64,000 nucleotides of DNA from JBDHWG01 sp039810085 (GTDB lineage: Bacteria; Chloroflexota; Anaerolineae; Epilineales; JAHCIE01), in NCBI GenBank assembly GCA_039810085.1, contig JBDHWG010000004.1, forward strand, positions 124,001 to 188,000, in the 5' to 3' direction. How positions within the stretch are numbered: position 1 is the first letter of the stretch; each line of letters opens with the position of its first letter. The notes below the pieces were generated by a model. It searched no databases. It worked only from the letters and a program-made list of their open reading frames with translations, and was not told the DNA's origin. This document shows positions 44,248-51,536 of this stretch, in pieces. Made by a program: the position numbers and the translations under genes.

Positions 44248-45063
44248 ATGCGACGACAAAACTTGCGCCGGTGGATCGTCGCCCTCGTGCTCGGGCTTGG
44301 TTTTGTCGCTGCTGCGGGGGTCGCGAGGTCCGGCAGCGAGTACGGCCTGACGTGGGGCGCAGTTACCAGCGGTGGCGCGACCTTGAGCAGTGGTGGCGGG
44401 TACTCTCTAGGCGGGAGCATCGGGCAGTCGGCAGCGGACATGCTCGGCGGGAGCGGCTACAGTTTGCAGGGCGGTTTCTGGGCTGCAAGTGTTGTCCTGG
44501 TCACGCCGAGCATCACCCCGACGACCAGCGCCTCGCCGACTCGAACGGCGACTGTCATAGCGACGGCGACCACCAGTCGGACACCCTCACCAACGATGAC
44601 TGCCTCGCCGACTCGAACGGCGACTGTCATAGCGACGGCGACCACCAGTCGGACACCCTCACCAACGATGGCTGCCTCGCCGACTCGAACGGCTACCGTC
44701 ATGGCGACGGCAACGACCACTCGAACGCCCTCGCCGACGATGACTGCCTCGCCGACTCGAACGGCTACCGTCATGGCGACGGCAACGACCACTCGAACGC
44801 CCTCGCCGACGATGACTGCCTCGCCGACTCGAACGGCTACCGTCATGGCGACGGCAACGACCACTCGAACGCCCTCGCCGACGGCGACCGGCGCCATGCT
44901 GCTGACACCTACGCCGACATTGAAGCCGACTCAGCCATCGGTGACGACAACCCCAACCGTGACTGTCACTTTGTCGCCGACCGCCACGGCCACAGCTACC
45001 CCGACTCCCACGCCGCGCAAGGCTCTATATCTGCCGCTGATTGCCGTCGAGCAGGGAAGCTAG
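44248..45063 (+). CDS. Secreted Pro/Thr-repeat protein
   Basis: 271 residues from the ATG at 44248, which follows a GAGG motif; an upstream in-frame TTG at 44221 is less likely. Signal-like segment WIVALVLGLGFVAAAGVA; then a Gly/Ser-rich domain (GATLSSGGGYSLGGSIGQSA); then five 24-residue Pro/Ser/Thr-rich repeats (ASPTRTATVMATATTTRT...) encoded by 44530-44889; then a TPTPTP-type linker and the terminus ALYLPLIAVEQGS. Likely an extended, possibly glycosylated surface stalk. Probably co-transcribed with the two preceding genes. Confidence 0.7.
   Translation: MRRQNLRRWIVALVLGLGFVAAAGVARSGSEYGLTWGAVTSGGATLSSGGGYSLGGSIGQSAADMLGGSGYSLQGGFWAASVVLVTPSITPTTSASPTRTATVIATATTSRTPSPTMTASPTRTATVIATATTSRTPSPTMAASPTRTATVMATATTTRTPSPTMTASPTRTATVMATATTTRTPSPTMTASPTRTATVMATATTTRTPSPTATGAMLLTPTPTLKPTQPSVTTTPTVTVTLSPTATATATPTPTPRKALYLPLIAVEQGS
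44530..44889 (+). repeat. Five tandem 72-bp repeats in the Pro/Thr protein gene
   Basis: Units start at 44530, 44602, 44674, 44746 and 44818, each 72 bp (24 codons), in frame with the gene. The first two differ from the last three by a few codons (ATAGCG against ATGGCG, AGTCGG against ACTCGA), so two local expansions seem to have occurred. Recently amplified repeats of this kind can change in copy number. Confidence 0.9.
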
Positions 45064-45085
45064 AAGCGCTGTGCCTTGCTGTCCA

Positions 45086-46453
45086 TCATCGCTGCGCGGT
45101 CAGTTCCCAGTAGCGCGCCCAGGCTTGCAAGCCTTCGTAGAGACGGTTGACGCGGAAGAACTCGTTGGGCGCGTGGAAGTCTTCGTCGGCGGTCGAGAAC
45201 GAGAAGAAGACAGTGTCGATGCCCAGGAGCCGCTTAAAGAGTTCGCTGACCGGCAGCGTCCCGCCCATGCGCACCATCAGCGGCTCCTGGCTGTAGACTT
45301 CGGTTAAGGCGCGGCGCGCAACCGCGAGACCGACGTGATCGGCAGGAATGCGGTACGGGTTGGCCTGGTGTCGGTCGGTGGTGATAGCCAGGCGGACACC
45401 GTGCGGGACGTGGCTTTCGAGGTGGCGGACGACCTGCGCCAGGACAGCCTCCGGTTTCTGGTGGGCGACGAGGCGGCAGGTAATCTTGGCGTGGGCTTCA
45501 TGGGGCGTCACCGTCTTGCTGCCCGGCCCCATATATCCGCCCCAGAGTCCGTTTATCTCGATTGTCGGGCGGGTCCACTGACGCTCAAGCGTAGTATAGC
45601 CGGGCTCGCCGAAGACCTCCGGTGCACCGACCTGGGCCAGGAAGCGGCCTTCGTCAAACGGGAGGGCGCGAATGGCGGTGCGCTCCTCGTTGGTGAGAAT
45701 CTCGACATCGTCGTAGAAGCCCTCGACGGCGATTCGACCATCCGGCGTGTGCAGGCTGGCGATGAGCTCGGCCATTGCGTGCAGTGCATTGGCTACCGAG
45801 CCGCCATAGCGTCCGGAGTGCAAGTCTTTGCTCGCTCCAGTCAGGGTTAGTTCCAAGGCGACGAGGCCGCGGCTGGCGATGGTGATGGACGGCTCGTCGA
45901 TGCGCCACATCGCGCCGTCGGCCGAGAGCACCCAATCGGCGGCGAGCAGGTCGCAGTGGTCGGCGATGAAGTGCTCCAGGCTTGGGCTGCCGATTTCCTC
46001 CTCGCCCTCGATCATGAACTTGATGTTGACCGGCAACTCCCCCTGCGTGGCGAAGAAGGCTTCGGCCACCTTGATGGGGATGAACATCGGGCCTTTGTCG
46101 TCGGACACGCCGCGCGCGTAGAGACGGCCATTGCGCACCGTCGGCTCGAAGGGATCGCTGGCCCAACGGTCGAGGGGATCGGGCGGCTGGACGTCGTAGT
46201 GGCCGTAGATGAGAAGCGTCGGCGCATTGGGCGCGGCCAGCCACTCGGCGAAGACGACCGGGTTGCGCTCGGTCTCGATGAGACGCACGTCGAGGGGGCC
46301 GGCCTGTCGGAGCCTGTCGGCGACCCACTCGGCGGCGCGCTGCATGTCGGCGGCGTAGGCCGGGTCGGCGCTGACGCTGGGAATGCGAGCGAACTCGATC
46401 AGCTCAGCCAGGATGCGCTCGTGATGGGCGCTCAGGTAGTCTTGGGGCGTCAT
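45086..46453 (-). CDS. M20 family metallodipeptidase
   Basis: A 455-residue M20/ArgE/DapE-type peptidase. LLIYGHYDVQPPDPLDRW (first metal His and Asp), LYARGVSDDKGPMFIP (bridging Asp), MIEGEEEIGSPSLEHF (catalytic and metal Glu), DGAMWRIDEP and late HAPNEFFRVNRLYEG (metal His) are all present. A dimerisation domain lies about 190-310. The closest group is the carnosinase-like dipeptidases, including PepV-like enzymes that hydrolyse dipeptides in the cytoplasm. A decayed partial copy lies at 40409-40572, on the far side of the surface-protein cassette. Confidence 0.9.
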   Translation of the reverse strand: MTPQDYLSAHHERILAELIEFARIPSVSADPAYAADMQRAAEWVADRLRQAGPLDVRLIETERNPVVFAEWLAAPNAPTLLIYGHYDVQPPDPLDRWASDPFEPTVRNGRLYARGVSDDKGPMFIPIKVAEAFFATQGELPVNIKFMIEGEEEIGSPSLEHFIADHCDLLAADWVLSADGAMWRIDEPSITIASRGLVALELTLTGASKDLHSGRYGGSVANALHAMAELIASLHTPDGRIAVEGFYDDVEILTNEERTAIRALPFDEGRFLAQVGAPEVFGEPGYTTLERQWTRPTIEINGLWGGYMGPGSKTVTPHEAHAKITCRLVAHQKPEAVLAQVVRHLESHVPHGVRLAITTDRHQANPYRIPADHVGLAVARRALTEVYSQEPLMVRMGGTLPVSELFKRLLGIDTVFFSFSTADEDFHAPNEFFRVNRLYEGLQAWARYWELTAQR

Positions 46454-46550
46454 GTAGATTCTCCTTCATACTTCTTGCGCGTCGCCAGCGCCTTTGCTGG
46501 CCGCCTGCCAGGGCCAGCGGCCCTCAAGTTCGACGACCAGGGACCAGCAG

Positions 46551-46610
46551 GAGCACAGAGAACACAGAGCGAAGCCGTCTGACTTCTATTCCCTGTGTTC
46601 CCTGTGCCTC
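46551..46610. repeat. Imperfect inverted repeat (CACAGAGAACACAG arms)
   Basis: Left arm GAGCACAGAGAACACAGAG (46551-46569) and right arm CCCTGTGTTCCCTGTGCCTC (46591-46610) are complementary with a few mismatches, spaced by about 21 bp. The repeat lies in the 183-bp gap between the M20 gene and the aldehyde oxidoreductase. This CACAG-rich type of element occurs in several phyla in intergenic DNA. Confidence 0.6.
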
Positions 46611-46636
46611 TATGGCAAGTATGTGCGTATCTTCGA

Positions 46637-48361
46637 TTACCCGACGGGCTGCGCGAGAGGGTCGAAGATGTCGTGGACCTCACTCCCGTGGAAGCGGGCA
46701 GTCTGGTTCGTCGGCGGCAGCGGGTCTTCGTAGAAGAAGGCGGGCAGATCGTCATCACCAGCGTCGAAGCCAGCCTGTCGGTTGAATTCGTGCTCCATGC
46801 GCAGGACGTCGCTACCTAGCTTGGTGTAGAAGTCTGGCGTCAGTTTGAGGCCGTGGGCGACGTTGATGGCGTGGATGATGAAGTCCAGGTTGACGTTCGT
46901 CACGCTGCGGCCGAAGATGCACAGGCCGAGCGAGTCCTGCGCCGCCGTCTTCACCTGCTCGGACAGGCTCATCTCCTTGAGCTTGTCGAGGTCCATGGCG
47001 CGGCTCTTGACGCGGGGCAAGTTGCCCACCGTGTGGTCGGCGCCCTGCGCTGTGGACATCATCGAGATGCCGGTAATCTCCACGACGCGCGGGTCGTAGG
47101 CGCTGATCGCCTGCTTCTTGATGACGGGCACGCGGCGGACGTTGTAGTGCGCGCCGACGCGGGCTGTGCCCTGCGCCCACAGCCGCCCCTGTTCGCTGCC
47201 CTTTCGGATCGCTCCGAGCGCCTCCAACATGAACTTAACGTCCCCGAACGGCGCGAGGCCCGCGTCCATCAGTACCGCCAGCATCGCGCCAGTCTCGATG
47301 GTATCGATGCCGAGGTCGTTGGCGACGTAGTTGAGGAGCGCGAGCTGGTCCGGGTCGCCGATGCCGCAGTTCGTTCCCAATAGCCCCAGCGTTTCGTACT
47401 CCACCGGCGAGACGATTTCCTTGCCATTCTCGTCCACATACACGTTGCTGCACTGAATGGTGCAGCCGGGCATGCAGGCGTGGGTGTGATTGCCGCCGCG
47501 CGAACGGTTCAGCGGGGCGATGTACTCACCGCCCATCTTGAACGTCTCGCCGCCCTTGACGTTGGCGAACTGGCCGCTGCTGAAGTTGCGCGTCGGCAGG
47601 CCACCCATGTAGTTCTGGACGTCGGCCATGCCCATCGTGCCGGTCGCGGCGTAGAAGCCTTTGACAACGTCGTCGGCCAGCAGGAGCTTACTGTAGTTCT
47701 TGGTGACGTCGCGCACACCCTTGGGGTCGTGGAACTGCGGCACTTTGTCCAGGTCCAGGACGATGGCTTTCACCTTCTTGCTGCCAAGCACCGCCCCGAC
47801 CCCGCCGCGCGCCGCCAGCCGCGACGGGCGCAGGTCGATGTCGCTGAAGGCGATGCCCGCCAGCAGCCCTTGATACTCGCCCACCGGCCCACACAGGGCA
47901 ATCGCGACCTTCCGGCCGTACTTCTCGTACAGCAGGCTCGCCGCCTCGAAGTTACCCTTGCCCATGTACGGCGCGGCATCGTCGAACTCGACACGGCCGT
48001 CCTTTTTGAAGTGGATGACGGTCCAGTCGGGCGACGCGCCGTGGAGGATGAAGCTGCTGAGGCGCAGGTGGCCCATGCCGTAGCCGAACGTGCCGCCGCC
48101 GTTGGCCTCCTTGATGCCCCCCGTCAGTGGGCTTTTGCAGCCGACGCTCGTTCGGTTGGCGTTGGAAAAGGTGCTGCCGGCGAACGGCCCTGCCGAGAAG
48201 ATGAGCGGGTTCTCGGGCGACAGCGGGTCCACCTGGGCCACGCCCATGTCGAGCAACGTCTTGGCGATGAGATAGCGCCCCGCCTTCACCGCCTCGATGC
48301 CGCCCACCTCGCGCTGTTCAATGTGGCGATCCACTAGATAGATATCGATATGCTTTCGCAT
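46637..48361 (-). CDS. Aldehyde:ferredoxin oxidoreductase family (tungsten-type)
   Basis: A 574-residue AOR-family protein. N-domain: NRTSVGCKSPLTGGIKEANG; middle domain: the cluster region HACMPGCTIQCSNVY with cysteines spaced C-x3-C-x3-C and a later SLGLCIFG cysteine completing the [4Fe-4S] site; NRSRGGNHTHA precedes it, and ISMMSTAQGADHTVGN is the C-terminal pterin-binding block. It should bind tungsto- or molybdobispterin and oxidise an aldehyde or reduce a carboxylate with ferredoxin; the substrate cannot be assigned. The N-terminus is shorter than in the archaeal enzymes. A toxin-antitoxin pair separates it by 40 bp from another molybdenum hydroxylase. Confidence 0.88.
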   Translation of the reverse strand: MRKHIDIYLVDRHIEQREVGGIEAVKAGRYLIAKTLLDMGVAQVDPLSPENPLIFSAGPFAGSTFSNANRTSVGCKSPLTGGIKEANGGGTFGYGMGHLRLSSFILHGASPDWTVIHFKKDGRVEFDDAAPYMGKGNFEAASLLYEKYGRKVAIALCGPVGEYQGLLAGIAFSDIDLRPSRLAARGGVGAVLGSKKVKAIVLDLDKVPQFHDPKGVRDVTKNYSKLLLADDVVKGFYAATGTMGMADVQNYMGGLPTRNFSSGQFANVKGGETFKMGGEYIAPLNRSRGGNHTHACMPGCTIQCSNVYVDENGKEIVSPVEYETLGLLGTNCGIGDPDQLALLNYVANDLGIDTIETGAMLAVLMDAGLAPFGDVKFMLEALGAIRKGSEQGRLWAQGTARVGAHYNVRRVPVIKKQAISAYDPRVVEITGISMMSTAQGADHTVGNLPRVKSRAMDLDKLKEMSLSEQVKTAAQDSLGLCIFGRSVTNVNLDFIIHAINVAHGLKLTPDFYTKLGSDVLRMEHEFNRQAGFDAGDDDLPAFFYEDPLPPTNQTARFHGSEVHDIFDPLAQPVG

Positions 48362-48401
48362 ATTCTAATTCAAGTCCCTTCTAATCAAGGCCGCCTGTGC
48401 C

Positions 48402-48821
48402 TCAGTCCACCCAGTTGACTACGCGCAAGCCAGGCACTTGTCGGAAGTGCCGTAGATTGCGCGTAACCAGGGTGGCCTCACAACTCAGAGCGATACTGGC
48501 GATGAGCAAGTCGGCACGGCCAACTTTCCTTAGCGAAGAGGCAGCACGAAGGTCGTCAAACCGTCGTGCTGCTCGTTCGTCAAATGGCACTACATTGATC
48601 TGAGCCAGGAGCTCCTCGGTTCGTGCAACCAGATACTGCGCTCGCAGAAGTTCTGCTCCGGTCGCTGCCTTCAAGAGATAATCAAAGCGCCCGCGCAGCA
48701 ACTCGATCTTGGTCACGACGGTTGTGCCCAGGTCTGGATCACTGAGCTGACGCAAATTCTCGACAACACGAGAATGACCGGCATGAAGGTGGGTCAGCGT
48801 ATCCGTGTCAAGCAAATGCAT
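48402..48821 (-). CDS. PIN-domain ribonuclease toxin (VapC-like)
   Basis: A 139-residue PIN protein. Acidic active-site candidates are Asp5 in HLLDTDTLTHL, Glu40 in TKIELLRGRFD and Asp104 in KVGRADLLIASIA. The fourth site is Asn122 in LVTRNLRHFRQVPGLR, a known variant in which TRN replaces TND. Family members cleave RNA and are neutralised by a cognate antitoxin. The start overlaps the stop of the upstream excisionase-like gene by 1 bp, so the two are translationally coupled. Confidence 0.85.
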   Translation of the reverse strand: MHLLDTDTLTHLHAGHSRVVENLRQLSDPDLGTTVVTKIELLRGRFDYLLKAATGAELLRAQYLVARTEELLAQINVVPFDERAARRFDDLRAASSLRKVGRADLLIASIALSCEATLVTRNLRHFRQVPGLRVVNWVD

Positions 48822-49123
48822 CAGGACACAGCGTCCTCGTCCGCTTCAGGCCGCCCCCGTTGCCCGTAAATAGCTGCCAGCAGCTCAGGCAGAGTCTCGT
48901 CGTCTGCGAGTGCCCCCGCTTGCTGTATCAGCACGGTTCGACTGTCATGACTGCGAAGCCAGTCGTCCACGGCTGCCTTGAGAAAGCGCCATGTGTCTTC
49001 GATGCGGCGACCAGGGATATGCCCCTGCACCGCCTCTCGCTCAACCGTTTCGGTTGGCAGTCGAAGATAGTCCGCGACTTCCTCCAGAGTGAGAACATCG
49101 TGCGCCAAGACTGTATTGCTCAT
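48821..49123 (-). CDS. Excisionase/MerR-type HTH protein, probable antitoxin
   Basis: A 100-residue protein whose first 65 residues are an excisionase-type winged helix: VLTLEEVADYLRLPTETVER, then GHIPGRRIEDTWRFLKAAVDDWLRS. The C-terminal 35 residues are acidic (DDETLPELLAAIYGQRG, EADEDAVS) and may bind the toxin. It precedes the PIN gene by a 1-bp overlap. A ribosome-binding site AAGGA lies 8 bp upstream. The pair sits 15 bp after the stop of the molybdenum hydroxylase gene. Antitoxin role is inferred from position and coupling. Confidence 0.8.
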   Translation of the reverse strand: MSNTVLAHDVLTLEEVADYLRLPTETVEREAVQGHIPGRRIEDTWRFLKAAVDDWLRSHDSRTVLIQQAGALADDETLPELLAAIYGQRGRPEADEDAVS

Positions 49124-49138
49124 TCTAACGTCCTTACG

Positions 49139-51436
49139 CTACCCATTCGCTTCAGGGTGTAGGCTGCTCCACAGGCGCTCGGGCTTCAAGGGCAGGTCGC
49201 ACACACGCACGCCGGTCGCGTCCTTGACGGCGTTGCCGATGGCCGCCGCGCCCGCCACGATGGACGGCTCGCCCACGCCGCGCGCGCCAAAGGGGCCGTT
49301 GGGCGACGGGTTCTCCACCATGATGACTTCGTACTGCGGTACGGTCAGCGTGCGCGGCATGACGTAGTCCATGAAGCTGGCTGTGATGAGCTGCCCGGCC
49401 TCGTCGTAGACCATCTGCTCCCACAGGCCGTAGCCGAGGCCCTGGGTCGCGCCGCCGTGGACCTGGCCTTCGACCATCAGCGGGTTGATGGCGCGGCCCA
49501 CATCCTGGACGACGACGTTCTGCAGCAGTAGGATCTCGCCTGTGTTCGTGTCGACTTCGATCTCAACAAGCTGGGCGGTGAAGCCGGGCGACTGCGTGCT
49601 AATGCTTGAGCCGCCGTTGCCGACGATAGGCGGGAACTTGCTGCCGCCGCGCCACGTGCGCTCGGCGATGTCGGCCATGGACTGGCGCTTGTTCGGAACG
49701 CCGCGCACCGAGACGTAGCCGTCGGCCAGCTCCAGGTCCTGGGGGTCGGCCTCGAACATGTCCGCAGCGACGGCGAGAATCTGCTCCTTCACGTCCTCGG
49801 CGGCCTTGACGACGGCGGCGCCGACGGTGTAGGTAATCTGGCTGCCGCCGCTGGGTGGGGCGTAGGGGACGGTGTCCGTTCCGCCGGAGATGATGCGCAC
49901 CTGGTCGGGCGAGACGCCTAGCACCTCGGCGGCCAGGGCAATCATGGACGTGTTCGAGCCGCTGACGTCGACCGAGCCGATATGTACGTTGATGGTGCCG
50001 TCGGAGTCGACGCGGCACACCGCCGAGGCCGGCGACGTGCCACCCGGCCAGCCGCCGATGGCGAAGCCGACGCCACGCTTCTTGCCGTTGCTGCCGTTCG
50101 TCTGGCCGCGGCTGCGCCACAGTGGGTGTTCGGCGATGCGGTCGATGCACTCCTTGAGGCCGACGCTCGGCCAGGGCCGCCCATCCGGCATCGGGTCGCC
50201 GGTCTCGATAGCGTTCTGGCGGCGGAACTCCAGCGGATCGAGGCCGAGCTGGTCGGCCATGTCGGTCATGTTGGATTCGATGGCGAACGTCGCCTGGGGC
50301 GCGCCGGGCGCGCGATATGCGCCGACCTGCGGCTTGTTCGTCAGCACCTCGAAGCCGCGCACCTCCAGGTTGGGGAAGCGGTAGTAACCGGCCAGCAGCG
50401 TGCACACGATACCGGCGAGGCCGAACGGGAACGCGCCCGTGTCGACGATGACCCGCGCCTGGAGCGCCGTCACGCTCCCGTCGCGCTTGGCGCCCGTCTT
50501 GAGGTGGATGATGGTCGCCGGCGAAGGCGTCGTGGTGAGAAAGTCCTCACTGCGGGTCAGCACGAGACGCACCGGCTTGCCGAGGGCAACCGTCGTCGCT
50601 GCAACGAGCGGCTCAATGATGCCGTACTTTGCGCCGAAGCCGCCGCCGACCTTCGTCGGGATGACCGTGACCTTGCTCTTGGGCAGCTTGAGCAGCCGCG
50701 CCGACTCGTCGCGCACCCCGAACTGGCCCTGGGTCGAAGTCCAGATGGTCAGCTCCTCGCGGATGGCGTCCCAGGCGGCTGTGGCCGCGTGAGGCTCCAG
50801 GTACGCTTGGTGGACGATGCCGATGCGGTAGGTGCGCTCGACAATCACGTCCGCCTCATCGAAGCCGACCCCGACGTCGCCGCGGTCGAAGTTGACCGTG
50901 CCCGACAGGTTCCCGTGGGCGGTGGGCTTCTCATCGTCGGCTACCGCGCCAGCGTGAATCTCGGCCAGGTTGACTTCGTCCTTGGGGATACCGGTCGGCC
51001 ACACCAGGGGCGCGTCCGGCTCAAGCGCCAGCTCCGGGTCGATGATCGCTGGCAGCTCTTCGTAATCAATGAACACCGCGTCTGCGCCGTCCGCCGCCGC
51101 GCCCTCGGTCTCACCGACGACGATAACCACCGGCTGACCGCGGAAGATGACGCGGTCCTTGGCGAGGGTCGCGCTGTTGCGGTTGGTCGGCGTTCGGCCG
51201 CGCGTGGGCAGGTCATCGGCGGTAAGAACGGCGACAACGCCGGGTATTTCCAACGCGGCGGCTTTGTCGATGGATACGATGCGGGCGTGGGCGTACGGGC
51301 TAAGAACGAGACGCGCGTGCAGCATGCCCGGCAGGATGCTGTCAGCGGAGTAGCGGGCCTGGCCGGTGACTTTCTCGAGGCCATCGGCCAAGGGGATACG
51401 ACGTCCGACGTTCTTGAGGTCGGGTTGAGCAGTCAT
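49139..51436 (-). CDS. Molybdenum hydroxylase large subunit (xanthine dehydrogenase family)
   Basis: A 765-residue molybdopterin-binding subunit. Visible blocks are RIPLADGLEKVTGQARYSAD, GQPVVIVVGET, QPQVGAYRAPGAPQATFAIE (form-II-like loop, AYRAPG), VPTKVGGGFGAKYGIIEP, SVDVSGSNTSMIALA and the C-terminal ARGVGEPSIVAGAAAIGNAV with the catalytic Glu. It should hydroxylate an aromatic or heterocyclic substrate or oxidise an aldehyde. As with the copy at 32329-34614, no [2Fe-2S] or FAD subunit is adjacent. It is followed by the toxin-antitoxin pair and then an AOR gene. Confidence 0.87.
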   Translation of the reverse strand: MTAQPDLKNVGRRIPLADGLEKVTGQARYSADSILPGMLHARLVLSPYAHARIVSIDKAAALEIPGVVAVLTADDLPTRGRTPTNRNSATLAKDRVIFRGQPVVIVVGETEGAAADGADAVFIDYEELPAIIDPELALEPDAPLVWPTGIPKDEVNLAEIHAGAVADDEKPTAHGNLSGTVNFDRGDVGVGFDEADVIVERTYRIGIVHQAYLEPHAATAAWDAIREELTIWTSTQGQFGVRDESARLLKLPKSKVTVIPTKVGGGFGAKYGIIEPLVAATTVALGKPVRLVLTRSEDFLTTTPSPATIIHLKTGAKRDGSVTALQARVIVDTGAFPFGLAGIVCTLLAGYYRFPNLEVRGFEVLTNKPQVGAYRAPGAPQATFAIESNMTDMADQLGLDPLEFRRQNAIETGDPMPDGRPWPSVGLKECIDRIAEHPLWRSRGQTNGSNGKKRGVGFAIGGWPGGTSPASAVCRVDSDGTINVHIGSVDVSGSNTSMIALAAEVLGVSPDQVRIISGGTDTVPYAPPSGGSQITYTVGAAVVKAAEDVKEQILAVAADMFEADPQDLELADGYVSVRGVPNKRQSMADIAERTWRGGSKFPPIVGNGGSSISTQSPGFTAQLVEIEVDTNTGEILLLQNVVVQDVGRAINPLMVEGQVHGGATQGLGYGLWEQMVYDEAGQLITASFMDYVMPRTLTVPQYEVIMVENPSPNGPFGARGVGEPSIVAGAAAIGNAVKDATGVRVCDLPLKPERLWSSLHPEANG

Positions 51437-51536
51437 TCAGAGGCTCCCTTGTTGTGCGCTTGACATGGGTGAAATGCGATGAGTAGACGATTGCGACTAT
51501 CTAGATTCTAACAACGGGTGCAAGTTTTGGCCTATT

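Noticed and set aside
44530..44889. Regular repeats that could suggest a CRISPR array
   Set aside because: There are no unique spacers; the repeats are contiguous, 72 bp, and in frame within a coding sequence.
44271..45113. Long overlapping plus-strand frame rich in DSNGD-type repeats, resembling calcium-binding repeats
   Set aside because: It is the second reading frame of the same 72-bp repeats that encode the Pro/Thr protein. The repeat period is a multiple of three, so the frame stays open by construction, and it has no signal peptide or ribosome-binding site.
49982..51463. A 493-residue open frame opposite the molybdenum hydroxylase
   Set aside because: A shadow produced by high-GC codon bias on the complementary strand; no family resemblance and no ribosome-binding site.
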